64,000 bases of DNA, from NCBI GenBank assembly GCA_037349315.1, contig JBAIAC010000042.1, forward strand, positions 2,418,001 through 2,482,000, in the 5' to 3' direction. Position 1 is the first letter of the stretch. The number at the start of each line of letters is the position of its first letter. The DNA is from Chelydra serpentina (lineage: Eukaryota; Chordata; Testudines; Chelydridae). The translations under genes were made by a program, and so were the position numbers. Below are positions 34,253-47,054 of this stretch, piece by piece. The notes beneath the pieces were generated by a model. That model was not told where the DNA came from. It searched no databases and was given only the letters and a program-made list of their open reading frames with translations.

Positions 34253-35080
34253 CCTGCAGTGACAGGAGATACAGTCGGGAGAGGGGGAGCGTGGGAGCTA
34301 AAGGGCTGGGAGACTGCAGAGTTTTCTCTGGAGAGCCAGAGAGCTGAGGCTGAGAATTGTTTACTTGCTGCACTGGAGCCGGAGAGAGACAGGAACTAGC
34401 CTGTGATCACTGAGTGAAGCCGTCCCTGAATCCTAAAGGGCTAGAAATGATGCTGCTTGTGGAGTGATTGGGTGCATCAGTGATTCCTGGGTGAATGAGG
34501 CTGAGCAGAGATAGGAAGGAAACTAGGGAAGTCAACAGGCCTGGCCAGCCCTGAGACCAGCTGACATCCATCACTGAGACCGCAGGGCAATGAGGAGTCT
34601 GTGAACCAAGATGGTCACCGCTACCCCCCTGCACAATGTCCTTTATTGGGATGATGGAGACTCTCTCTGCCACGCTCACCCCATGCACGCCAAAGACGTT
34701 CCTGGGGGATAGCCCTCAGCCAGGATTGGAGATGCCGCGCCGTTCTCCAGCTCCCGTTAACCCGAGCTCCCCGGCTTTCCTGCTCTCACAGCGTTTGCTT
34801 CTGTGACTGAATCCCGGCGTCTCTAATGGATCCTCTGCATTTTTCTGCCCACTGTACAATGTCGCTCCATTGCTGATGCCTGCAGGAGCCGGGAGCAGCA
34901 CCGGGCTGGGCTGGGGCTGAAATATTCTGGGCTCTGGGCGTGGGGAAGAGATTTTAGCTTTTATTTCTGGCTTGGAAAGAATAAAGTCAAATTTAGTTTC
35001 TCAAACTCCCAGAGTCCTTTGTCTTGTATCATGAGTAAAAATGGCCTTTAACGGACTCGGAGGCGGTCTGGGAATCATCT
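34253..35080 (+). other. Distal 3' flank of gene D
   Basis: Shared with E (44540-45240) and, inverted, with F (50830-51650). It ends near the poly(A) signal at 34980. No open frame of note. Confidence 0.55.
34980..34985 (+). other. Candidate poly(A) signal of gene D
   Basis: AATAAA lies within gaaagaataaagtcaaattt, about 2.07 kb after the stop. The same motif and surroundings occur on the minus strand at 50885-50890 downstream of F. Confidence 0.45.
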
Positions 35081-35157
35081 TTGAGACATTATTTCCCTAA
35101 CCCTGAGCACCAGAGATGACACATCCCGGAGCTGCCAACTCTGCAGGCTCTTCGTGG

Positions 35158-35256
35158 CTAATAGCCATTGATGGACCTATCCTCCATGAACTTAGCTAAT
35201 TCCTTTTTCAACCCACTTATAGTTTTGGCCTTCACGGCATCCCTTGGGAATGAGGA
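35158..35256 (-). mobile_element. CR1 LINE fragment
   Basis: Reverse complement of part of the CR1 3' region (tgatggacctatcctccatg, ttttggccttcacggcatcc). Confidence 0.75.
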
Positions 35257-35389
35257 CTAATAAAGAAAAAAACAATACCGTCATTATGGGATTTACATAG
35301 CCCTGCATTTTAACTCTGCAGAAGTGCTTTTCCAAATGACAACACTACCTTTCTTTCTTTGTGTCCAAATTTCCAACAGAGCTTTCTCC

Positions 35390-36205
35390 ATGGTAGCAAA
35401 TTGTGATGGGCAATTACAACTTGCTGCCCCTGGATCTGGAGATGGGGAAAGGCGAGAGCTGGCAAATTGTGAGAGGCATACCTCCATCCATCACAATTAG
35501 CTACCCTTGCAGGGCTGCCCAGAGGATTCAGGAGGTCTGGGGGAAAGCAGGATTCAGGAGCCCGACGACGGGACCCCTCTGCCGAAATGCTGCTGAAAGT
35601 GGCGGCCGTGCTTAAGCAGCCGCCGAAACGCCACCCAATAAGGCGGTGGCAGCGGCGACCAAGCTCCCACCGCAGTTCCGCCAAATACGGCAGCGATCAA
35701 AAGCCAAGGTGCCGCCGGAGCGCCAGACATTGCGGGGCCCAGACACAGATGTTGTGGGGCCCCCTTAGGCATGGGGCCCCCTTAGGCGTGGGGCCCGAAG
35801 TGCCACTGAAGACCCGGAGCGCTGCCGGGATTCTCGTGGGGGCCCCTGCGGGGCCTGGGGCAAATTGCCCGACTTGCGCCCCCCCCCCCCCTCTGGGCGG
35901 CCCTGTACCCTTGGACCAGAGGCTGGAGAAAGGTAGAGTAGCAACTGAGACAGGTAAACAGGCTTCATCACAATTTGCTACCTCTGGACCCAAGGATAGG
36001 GAAATGTGAGAAGTAGCAAACTGTGACACGTGAACCCCCACCTGTCACAATTTTCTACCCCGGCCTAGATGAGGCAGAGATAGCAAATTGTGACGGACAG
36101 GCCTCATCACATTTTGCTACATCTGGACATGGAGGGGGAGGGGGCAGAAAAGAACACCCAGTAGCTGTCAGTAACTGTGACTGGTAGCAAATTGTGATGG
36201 TAGCC
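35390..36205 (+). repeat. Minisatellite with internal inverted pairs
   Basis: The word tagcaaattgtga and its variants start near 35394, 35460, 35939, 36014, 36081 and 36184. Between them lie inverted copies such as tcacaatttgcta. Once the insert at 35510-35905 is removed, spacing is about 66-75 bp, and 103 bp for the last. Each unit could fold into a hairpin. Confidence 0.65.
35510..35905 (+). mobile_element. hAT-type element inside the minisatellite (396 bp)
   Basis: Ends CAGGGCTGCCCAGAG and CTCTGGGCGGCCCTG are inverted copies with one mismatch. The flanking 8-bp repeat TACCCTTG is perfect (35502-35509, 35906-35913). GC-rich, non-coding. Confidence 0.9.
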
Positions 36206-36408
36206 CTTTGTAAAGTTAAGCCGTCCTGCATCTGAGCACCAGCTCCCTGGAGACAACAGCTAAGGTGAGCCCCTTCCCTGCACACTCACTTTTCTCCACC
36301 CCATCAAGCAGGACCCAGCAGGGAGGGTCAGCAATGCCTCCTCTATGCCCTTTAACTGTAGAAACCTACAGAGCGAGTCCCACACAGAGCCCATGTCACT
36401 GAGATCCA

Positions 36409-36581
36409 TAGGGTGACCAGATTAAAGGACCCAAAAATTGGGAAACATGGGGGAAGCAAAAAACCCGTCCGGAGTTGTCTGAGCAAAAAAAAAGGCAGAC
36501 CCCGCAATATCGGGACAAATGACGTCCCGACCATGCATCGGTCGGGATGCGGGACAAAGGACAAAAAATCTGGTCATCCAA
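36409..36581 (+). mobile_element. hAT-type MITE with family-1 ends but a different core
   Basis: Starts TAGGGTGACCAGATT and ends AATCTGGTCATCCAA, with the perfect 8-bp duplication GAGATCCA (36401-36408, 36582-36589). The interior is unrelated to the family-1 element, so a second deletion family may use the same transposase. Confidence 0.85.
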
Positions 36582-36609
36582 GAGATCCATGCCCCCTCCC
36601 TCTGGTTAA

Positions 36610-37130
36610 ATTGTCCTAGCCCCCTGAGCAGCTGGCTGGGGATTTTAGTGTGAATGATCCGCTCAGCCTGGCTGATTCATCCCTGCCCCTTGCGGGGCTG
36701 TCAGGAGTGAATTTTCACATCCCCTCTCCCAGCTGGGGTCTGGCTACAGGATGTGTGTGTGTGTTGCAAGTCCCATGGGTCTCTGAGCAGGAGTTTGTAC
36801 GACCTGGTTTGGGGCAACTTCACTGTCAGCCAGGGCCATGCAAAGTGGAATAAAAACCAACTCCGAAAGATAAACTGTCCCGCTGCTGTAGAACTCTATT
36901 ACGCTCCCTTTCTTCCCGCACCTCAGCTTCACTCTCTGCTGGAACCCAGGCCAGAGATCTTTCCAGAAGGCGGGACACAGAGTTAAACTTCAGGGCTGTT
37001 GTATGTATGCAAAATAAAAGCCTGTTAAGTAGTTGCTAATTTTGCCCAGTCAGCTTTGAAGAGAGAGTCCCGCAGAGTGCCCTGGGAAAGTAGGCATCTC
37101 AGGCACACAGAAATGATTATAAATAGGACA
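36610..37130 (+). repeat. Segmental copy of 25520-26450 (inverted)
   Basis: See 25520-26450. This copy lacks the roughly 380-bp insert and shows the uninterrupted arrangement. Confidence 0.7.
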
Positions 37131-37684
37131 ACCCATTGTAGATAGGATTTGGAATACTGTGAGTATCATGTATAGAAAAGCTGTTGGACAGTAAATCTAC
37201 AGGCATTCTGTAGACAGCCGTCCCCATTTTGTTGCTATTACAGATATTCAAATATAAGGTTCCCACACACTATCTACCTTTCTGTTCTTGAGCATGCGCA
37301 TCAAAACACAGTCCCCTCTGATCATCTTGCAGAGATGATTTCTCCGTCATTGTACTGTTGCCATCGTATTTGCTGTGTGTGTCTCATAGGTCGGAAGGGA
37401 CCATCATGATCATCTAGTCTGACCTCCCACATATTGCTGCTCTGGGCTCAAGTCACCTGGACCTTTCATAGCTTGAGAAGATTGGCAGCATCTCAGCCCT
37501 TTCTAAACACTTCTGAACCCCTGGACAGTCTGGACATCTTCACAGCCAGCAGCATTCCAGCCTGTGGGTTGATAACAGACTGGTCCTCACTGGCTGGTCA
37601 AACTGTATCTAAGGTGGTACAGGTATTAGGATCAGCCTATGAAGCATCTATTCCCTGGATCTCTATAAGACTTTCACTCAACAA
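37131..37684 (+). other. Intergenic sequence between D and E
   Basis: A CR1-like end occurs at 37388-37430 (cggaagggaccatcatgatc). Otherwise nothing is recognised. Confidence 0.45.
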
Positions 37685-38080
37685 CAGGGGTGGGCAAACT
37701 ATGGCCCGGGGGCCACATCCGGCCCTTCAGACATTTTAATCCGGTCCTCCAGCTCCCGCTGGGGAGCAGGGTCCAGGGCTTGCCCTGCTGCAGTGCTCCA
37801 GTCGGGGGTTCGGACATGCACTGGAGGGGCAAGGACACCCAGATCTCAGCACACACATGGAAGGAGATTATGTGGGGCTGAGAGGTGCCCCTCTCTTGCA
37901 ACTTCCCCACCTCTCTCCTCCCACTTCCCTCAACCCCATCCCCCTGTCCTTAGCCCCCCAACCTCTGTCCCTTCCCCTACCACCTCTCCCCATTTCCCCC
38001 CTGCCCTCTCTGCAGCCCCAAACCCATCTCCCCATTTCCTCCCACTTCTTTGCCCCCTAATTCCCTCTCCTTGACCAAAA
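37685..38080 (+). mobile_element. hAT-type element, left part only
   Basis: Begins CAGGGGTGGGCAAACTATGG, like the element at 57294, and continues with C-rich sequence. No right terminus is found. Confidence 0.6.
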
Positions 38081-38619
38081 AAAGCATTTTATTATCTATT
38101 TAAAAAGTCACAGAATTATAGCAGCAAATATCCCCAATGGCTGGTTATGGGACACTGGATGGGCAGGGCTACTAGTCACTACAGGGAATTCTTTCCCAGG
38201 CATCTGGCTGGTGGGTCTTCCCACATGCTCAGGGTCTAAACTCTTCCGCTGACAGCCGGGAGTTAGCCCAATATACCTGCATGGCTCAGGAGGGTGGATT
38301 TTTCACGTCCCCGAGCGACAGTTGTGCCGCTGTCTGTAGAGCAGACCTGGCCTTAGGAAGGAAAAATCAAACGCACAGCTACAAAACGGGGAATCTCTGG
38401 CAAGGTACAGTCTACATGGGGATTCAGCTTCGTTGAACTACATTGCTCAGGGGTTGGATTTTTCACACCCTTCCTCCTTTCAGGGAGGTAGCTGGGTCGA
38501 CCTAACCTTTAAGTGTAGACTCCCCTTCTTCCTGAGAGACAGCTAAACTCTCTGCTGAAGCATAGGCCAGAGTTGGGTCTCTTCTGGACTTTAGAAGAGT
38601 TCAGCTTCAGGCCTATTGT
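38081..38619 (+). repeat. Short TIR elements, ends reading agtgtagac
   Basis: 38330-38525 has the landmarks gcagacctggccttaggaag and aagtgtagactcc. It matches 48030-48180. It looks like a MITE, but no target duplication could be read. Confidence 0.5.
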
Positions 38620-39251
38620 ATGTGTGTAAACCCCTGATAAGCCCAGTAGCTAGGTGGATGGATGGGGACAGTGCAGGGAACCTGGGATTCACCCAGCAAC
38701 AAAGAGTTACTGTAGGGGGTGCAATTCACTCCGGTTCTCAGCTCCCTTTCTGGGTCCCAGACAAACCCATTGCTTGGCAGCCCCCTGCCCCAGCACTCGG
38801 GAGTGGGGGGTGAGGGGTCTTGCACAGAAGCCTGGGGGAGGGGTGGGGGCGGGATGTGGAAAGGAGAAGCCCGCAGGATCCCTGGGAGAGGGAGAAGGGG
38901 GATTTCTATGGGGACCGGGGATTGTTGCCGTCGGGTCCCCAAATCCAGGGAGCCTGCCCGAATTCGCTGGGCAGGTCTCTATAGGGCTGAGCGGGGTGTG
39001 GGGCGGGGGAGGGGGTCCTTAGCTGCTGCCCCCACCGGGCCCTGGTTCGTGCTGGGAGGGGGCGGGCTGCGCTCGCTTTGCCTCTGTTTATCTTCCTGGG
39101 TCAGATCCTCCATTGTGAGCCGGGGGCCGGGCTGAGCCGCTGCGGCTCCCCAGCGGGGTGTGTGCGGGGAGAGCCCGGCACGAACCCCCCCTCCGCCCCC
39201 CGGGGCAGCCCCGGGCTCGGCCCGCACCAGCCCCCGAGCCGGAGCCTGCAG
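38620..39251 (+). promoter_or_regulatory. CpG-rich promoter and first exon of gene E
   Basis: 38650-38760 matches sequence left of the D promoter (gggattcacccagcaac). 39070-39251 is the D-type first exon ending at the donor CTGCAG|GTGATG (39251). Part of the divergent block seen at 26640-26830 is missing. Confidence 0.62.
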
Positions 39252-41114
39252 GTGATGGGGGGCCCCGGGGGGAAGGGCCGGGCCGGGGTGGGAAAGTGAC
39301 TCTGCACCAGCGGCCCCGCAGCCTCGGATCTCGCCGCCCCGGGAAGCTGCTCCCTGGCTGGGGAGGCGCCTGGCGGGGGGGACCGGAGCTGCGGCCCCAG
39401 CGGCGAGTCGCTGCCCAGGCTCTGCTCCCGGGGCCAGCTAGGGGGAGAGCGGCTGGCGGGGGGGATGGGCGGGCCCCAGGGGGCGGTTCCCTGTTGTGTC
39501 CCTGGGGCTGGGTTGTCAGGGAGGGGAGGGGTGAGAAATTAGACTGAAATGGAGGGAGGGGGGGGTTATTGTTCATCTGCAAATGTAACCCCGCTACAAA
39601 ACTCTGAGCCCCCCCCCAGGCCCCTTCGTGCCCCAGCGATGGGTGAATCTCCCCAGCCCTGAACTGCTGCTGGGGCCCTGTTTGCTCCACCAGAGACACC
39701 TGCTCTGACAGGGGGCAGGATCCTGTTCTACTGACCAGCCCCGCGTGTGACTGGCTGTTTACGCTCTCATTTTTGGATTATATTAGATTTCCTCAGTTTT
39801 GGAGGCGAAATAGTGTCCTGGGTCACTGATTGGATTAAAAGGAGAAAATACCAGGTTCTAAAGGCCTCTTGAATCTAGCAGAGAATATTCAGCTGTGAAC
39901 CCTCTCCTGGAGTTTGGCATATAAGACTATGGGGCTTTCTAGGGTACATCTCAGTCTCTCCCATTGAAGCTGTCCCACCATGTATGAATAATGACATATG
40001 TGTTAGGTGAGAGACATTGAGACTGACTCCAGCCCTGGGGCAGGGTGCTCACCTGGGTTTGAGGAGACCCAGGTTTCAGGCCCACTCCTCCAATGACTAT
40101 TTAGACCGTTCTGTCTGGGCTGACCCAGCCTGTCTCCTTTGTGTACCTTTTCCTAGCAACATTTGTTCTTAGAGGTGATCGTAACCTTGTATGAACTTTC
40201 ATCCACGTTCCAAAAAACGGAGCTCCCCACCTGAGTAGGACGGCCCGATCCCAGTGACTACAACACATCCTTCAGGGGGATGGGAAACCTGTTCAGAGAG
40301 GAGAGTTTCAGGGGGCTGCTGGTGGGTTTGTGTTAGAAGCGTTGGAGCAGGAAATACACAGGGTGATACAGAGAGTTGGTGACAGGGAGGGACAAACCTG
40401 CTCTGACATGTTCGGTCTGCGGCATCCCTGGGTCTCTCATGTGCCCAGTTTTGTTTCTGCTCAGGTTCTACCCTGGTCACTTCGCTTACGTTCACACAGC
40501 CACTGGGGGGTGGGATTCCCAGCCCGGGTAGATGTACATGCACTAGTTCTGCTAGAGCTAGCGCCTGAAAATATGGCCTTGGTAGCGGCTTGGGCTAGTC
40601 ACCTGAGTGTGTTTAGAAGACGCCTATTGTGATCCGGGATGGAAATTCTCCCATTTCTGGAACTGGAAACAAACTCCCTGGACAGGGCTGGGAAAATTGA
40701 CTGGACTCCCAGTGCTGCAGTCTGAACCCACCAGGCAGGGGCTGCTGTGGAATACGAAGGGGGCACCCAGCGGTGAGGCCCAGGGGAAAGTCCCCATTCC
40801 CTCACCCCCAGCTGGAGAGTGTCGGGATTCCTGTCCCTGGACCCTGCTGAGGGGCTCCATCTCCTGTGCCAGCCTCTGGCTAGTAGGTGTGTGATAACCA
40901 GGAAGGCCCCTGCCCTCCTCCACCGGCTGGAAGGGACAAGGAGCTCTCTCCTTCTCCCCACCCTGAAGCCTCCTGGATACTCCGGCAAGGTGGGGGCAGG
41001 ATTCTGCTCCTCTGTCTTCACCAGACCTTTCATTTTATCAGCCCTCCTCCCTTGTGACTAGTGGGATTGTGGCTGGGGCAGCAGGTACTGAGTGGGGGAC
41101 CCTTGTTGTTTTAG
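39252..41114 (+). other. Introns of gene E before KRAB-A
   Basis: 39252-39760 is the CpG-rich first-intron block. The AT-rich repeat and about 500 bp more, present in D, are deleted here. The dead start-exon relic with the GA donor is at about 40255-40310. The rest parallels D. Confidence 0.6.
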
Positions 41115-41241
41115 ATGCCGGTGACCTTCAAGGAGGTGGCTGTGTATTTCACACAGGGGCAGGGGGCTCTGCTGGACCCCGCTCAGAGAGCCCTCTACAG
41201 GGACATCATGCAGGAGAATTATGAGACAGTGACCTCACTGG
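41115..41241 (+). CDS. Gene E KRAB-A exon (127 nt)
   Basis: Acceptor TTGTTTTAG, donor CTGG|GTAAGC. It begins [12 protein letters not shown] (FKEV where paralogues have FEEV) and ends [21 protein letters not shown] again replaces EEW. Phase 1 joins it directly to the finger exon. Confidence 0.9.
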
Positions 41242-41339
41242 GTAAGCGATTTCCGTCCCCTCAATTATTAGCTGGGGGGCGGGAGGGGGCTATGATGTTT
41301 TCAGTTGGGCTTCTGCTCAGGCTCTTCCCTGGTCACGTA

Positions 41340-41630
41340 GGTTACATCTACACAGCAGCTGTGAGGTGGGATTCCCAGCTCAGGTAGATGAACATTCAAT
41401 AGTTTTCCAAAAACTAACGCCTAAAAATAGCGGCACAGATAGCGGCTAGTGCTAGCCACCTGACTGCATGCCCAGGGGCAGGGCAGGATTGTACTCAGGT
41501 GGCTAATCTGAGCTACAGCCCGTGCTGCCATGGCCATACTGCTGTTTTTAGATGTTAGTGCTTGTCTGTCTACCAAGCTGGGAATTACACCTCCCAGCAA
41601 CTGTGCAGACAGACCCTGCGATTTCAGCGG
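41340..41630 (+). mobile_element. Inverted-repeat MITE in the KRAB intron
   Basis: The gene E copy of the element at 30632 (cagcagctgtgaggtgggat to acctcccagcaactgtgcag). Confidence 0.6.
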
Positions 41631-42319
41631 AATGACCCCATAGTCCCCACAACTCATACACTTTGATCTCCACTCCCCCAGCCACGGGACTGAGGAGTCA
41701 GAAACACAAGGGAGATGTTAATTCATCTCCATCCCCACATCCGTTCAGGTGGCAGAAGCATTGTATTGTCCTGTCTGTATTCATTCATGTCTCTTCCCCT
41801 CCCTTCCTGGGACTAGCTCCGTCCATGGGGCAGACGTCACCCACTCACACTGACTGAGATCTGGGATGAGCTCCCCGCCCCCAGACTTTACTTCCCCCTG
41901 GGTCTTTCGAAGGGATCTGGAGGCAGAATGAAATTTCTCCCTTGTGGGTCCCCGGTGCTCTGTGTTGTCTGTTACAACTAGATTATTTCTTCCAAATGGA
42001 GGCTCTATTTTAAAAAAACATTTTGAAAACTGTTTCTAGCTTCACCCTGTGGTGCCGTTGTTCTACCTGGTTCAGTACACTGTGAAATTAGAGAGAGAGA
42101 TAGGGCTTAAAAGAAAGAGGAGTCTCCATGCTTGGAGGATGAGGAGGAATATCCCAGTTCTAATGGATCCTGGTGCACCAGGGACCCACTTCAGAGAAGG
42201 AAAACTTACAGAAGGGTTAGTAAGTGTTCCCTTTCTCAGTCTCCCCAGCGGTTACTGTGTTATGTTTCCCCTCTTTGCTGTTCCCCTTTCGTTCTTTTCT
42301 TCCCTGGCACGGGGGATGA

Positions 42320-43546
<1,227 letters not shown>

Positions 43547-45360
43547 ATGTGGGAGAAGCTTCAGTTGGGGTCACCGCGTCTGGGGCATCAGCAAATCCAT
43601 ACACGGAAAAGACCTCTTAAATATTTTAACCATGGAAAATGTTTCAAGTGGAACTGACACTGGAGATTCCACACAGAAGAGAAATTCTATCAATTCCATC
43701 AGTAGAACGGCCCATAGTTTATTAAAAAAAAAATCCAATTCCCTTGCACACGTCTTTGACGTCTTTCATGCTACGTCAGACTCATGAGTGCTGGAGATGA
43801 GTGTCTCAGATCTGGATGGGGGATTTGTATAAATCCCAAACACAGCCCGATACTTCTGAGCATCAATCCCTGGTTCCATCTATGGGTAAAGCTGCTTCTG
43901 GGCTGTTTCCCACCCAGCTCAGATTGCAGAAGGGAATTTGGGTTTTCTCCTTACATTAGGATGATGTTAAAACTTTTGTAAATAACACGATCATATAAGA
44001 AGGCTCCAACTGAGGCAGGTTTAGGCAGTTTAGGGGAGACTAGGGGTAAATCTGTTCTCCTGATTTTGAGTCAGAAGGAACATGGGACATCACTTTCCCT
44101 GAACCTAACCCTATTGTACAGTCCCATCTGTATTGTGATTTGTTTCCTCTTTGCTGAAGGCCTTTTGGTCACAGTTGTAGAATATAAGGCCAGAAGGGAC
44201 CACTAGCTCATCTAGGCTGGCCTGCCATATGTCACAGGCCACCAACCCCACCCAGCATCTGTACACTAAGCCCTTCAATGGAAATGAAATAGTTCCCGGC
44301 TTTGGATATTAATTTAGTTTGATGTGATGAAAAGCCGATTTACCGGGGACTTCACAAGACAAACGACGCTTTGCCCGAAGAGCCCTTTTTTATTTTATTT
44401 GGCCTTTTCTTCCCCACCCACTGCCAGGAGATATCTGTGGCGTTTGAACAATTATAATTCTAATTAACCACAATAAACAAACACCAATGGGCAAGCGTGA
44501 GTGTCGCAGTCTGAGAGGCAGAGACTGAAACGGAGACGGAGGTTACTGCCCGATCCCTGCAATGAGGTGAGATCCGGTCAGGATGGGGGAGAGTGTAGGA
44601 AGTGGGAGACACAGATCTAGGAAACTCCAGGGTTTTTTCTTGAGAGTCAAACAGCTGAGACTGAGAACTGTGAACGTGCTGCACTGGGGCCTGAGAGAGA
44701 CAGGGGCTATCCTATGAATGTTGGGTGACGCTGTCCTGGAATAGTAAAGCGCTACATAAAGGATCAGGCTGAATATTATTATGAATCACGTCCATTATGG
44801 TAGGGCTTTAAGGGCCCACTAAAAAGGGGTCTTTCCTTATGCTAGGCATGTGCAAACAGAGGAGCAGATCACAGCCAAGAAGGAAGTCAGGAAACTAATC
44901 GACAGACCCATTCAGCCTTGAAGCCCGGCCGAGCCAAAGTGAGTCGAAGAGCCTGACGGCCAAGCTGTCACTCCTCACCCAGCTACCGGCGCCTCCTGTG
45001 AGGGGATGCCATAGACGCTCTCTGCCCCGCTCACTCTTCACGTGCCACCCAAGGATAAAACCCTCCACTGAGATTGAAGCTGCTGCTCCTGCCGTTCTCT
45101 GGCTCATATTAACCTGCGCTCCCTGCTCTCCGAGCGTTTGCTCCCCTGGCTGGATCCCGGTGTCTCTCATGGATTCACTGCGCTTTTCTACCCGCTGTCA
45201 AATGTTGCTCTTTTGCTGGTGCCTGGGGGAGCTGGGAGCAGACCTGCTGGGTGGATGCTGGCTTGATAAGAAGAGCTGTGAACTAGGGAAATGGGGTGAG
45301 AAGGTTGGAGGAGGCTTAACAAGAACCAATAGCTGGAGATTAAAGCCACACAAATTCTAA
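43547..45360 (+). other. 3' UTR and flank of gene E
   Basis: Starts with the relic finger in the +1 frame (ECGRSFSWGHRVWGISKSIH). The conserved 3' block lies at 43796-43885. A CR1-like end is at 44178-44225 (aggccagaagggaccac). Distal sequence parallels D and F. Confidence 0.6.
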
Positions 45361-45654
45361 TGAGTAACAAGGCACCATTTTTTATCAGTGAGGGTGATCA
45401 GCCTTTGGGACAAACTACCAAGGGAAGTGGGGGGTTCTCTATTACGTCATGTCCTCCCATTAAGACCGGATGCCTTCAAGATTTGCTTTAGTCAAACACA
45501 GTAAAGGAATAAATGGTTAACATTCTCTCATTTGTGTTACACAGGTGTTCAAGGAATCAGTGTGCCTAAATGATTAATGCAGTGCTATAATATTTGATAC
45601 TGGTTTGGATTTGCAGTAATACGTAATTCGGTTTCCCCCTTGTAATATATATAT

Positions 45655-46130
45655 GGGGGTGGGGAGCTTGGAAGGGTTAGATTTTTATCAGTAAATGTTG
45701 GTAAACATTGATTTCCCAGCACACACACACAAACCAACAAAAAATAGTTCCATAGCTGACAATTGAAATTTAGAGCTAGGCAAAGTAAGAAAACTGCCCC
45801 TTGAGAACTTCTTCGAGTTTGATTTAAGGAGATTTACTTGGTATATTTTGACACGTGATGTTGAGAATTTGTGTGTAACCGTTATAAAGCTTTAACTTTT
45901 AAAATCTCAGCATCTACTGTCATTAAAGAATTATTGTCTGGCCCTGCCAGTTGTCTGACACCCCCTATAATTTCCCACAACAGTGACAATTAAAAAAAAT
46001 AAAAGTAAAATAATGCTTAAACCCCATAATTGTGCACAACTGGGAACATTGACATTGGTAAATAATAATAAAAAATGATTTAAAATAAATATCATCCAGC
46101 AAAATTGTTTAAAAAATCAAATTCCTCCAA
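45655..46130 (+). repeat. AT-rich interspersed repeat, family unassigned
   Basis: Same family as 13600-14120 (atttttatcagtaaatgttg, ggcaaagtaagaaaactgcc, tattttgacacgtgatgttg). Confidence 0.68.
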
Positions 46131-46319
46131 GCATATCTATTTATATACCCCTCCTCCTCTCTGCCCTAATTTCTTTAACTAATTCCCCCGTTCTACAACT
46201 TACTTCATTAGTCATCTGGATGTTCATTTCATTACTGACTTGCTTATATTTCTGGACTGGCTATCTTACTTTCATGGCCCACTTGTCAGTTATGTTTCCA
46301 TTAGCACATTTCCACAATA

Positions 46320-46640
46320 TTAATAGCTCTCAAAGCCAGAAGGGACCATTAAATCATCTAGTCTGATCTATAACAGAGCCCAAAGAGTTTCACCCAGTTT
46401 TACCTTTTTATTGAGCCCAGTCACTTGTATTTGTCTAAAGTGTATCTTTCAGAATGGTGTCCAGCCATGATCTGAAGACAGCTTGCTCCACTGATTAAAT
46501 TTGTCACTGGTGCAAGTTTGTGCCTTATTTCTCAATTGAATCTCTCTGGCTGTAGCTTCCAGCCAATTGTTCTTGTTATTCCTTTCACAGCTAGATTTAA
46601 GATCCCCAGTACTTATACATCACAATCACATCACCTCTCA
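46320..46640 (-). mobile_element. Decayed CR1 LINE 3' fragment
   Basis: Reverse complement of a CR1-like end (aagccagaagggaccattaa at the left, gatttaagatccccagtac further right). Confidence 0.55.
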
Positions 46641-46654
46641 GTCTTCCATTTGAT

Positions 46655-46927
46655 AAAGGGCTCCATAAACTTCATTGCTCCGTGACCCCCTTCTGACAAC
46701 AAAAAATATGACCCCAGGAGTGGGGACCGAAGCCTAAACCCACCTGAGCCCCGCCGCCCCGGAGGAGGGGAAGGAGAGGGAGCCCAAACCCCGCCACCCA
46801 GGGCTGAAGCCCTCAGGCTTCGGCTTCAGTCTGGGATCCCAGCAAGTCTAATGCTAGACTTGGCGACCTCATTAAAATGGGGTCGATACCCACTTTGGTG
46901 TCCCGACCCACACTTTGAGAACCGCTG
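46655..46927 (+). mobile_element. hAT-type remnant
   Basis: The right end reads CACTTTGAGAACCGCTG, a Charlie-like hAT terminus. The left terminus is not clear. Confidence 0.5.
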
Positions 46928-47054
46928 AAACAGACTGAATTTTCAGTCTCTCACTGGAATGCATTTTGTCCAGACTTCAGATCAGGCGCTTTTCTGCACT
47001 GTTTCCAGTTTTTCAACATCCTTTTTAACGTGCAAACACCAGAACTGTATTTGC

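Noticed and set aside
37793..38074. Pro/Ser-rich frames in C-rich sequence
   Set aside because: They lie in the body of a hAT-type element with simple C-rich repeats and show no domain.
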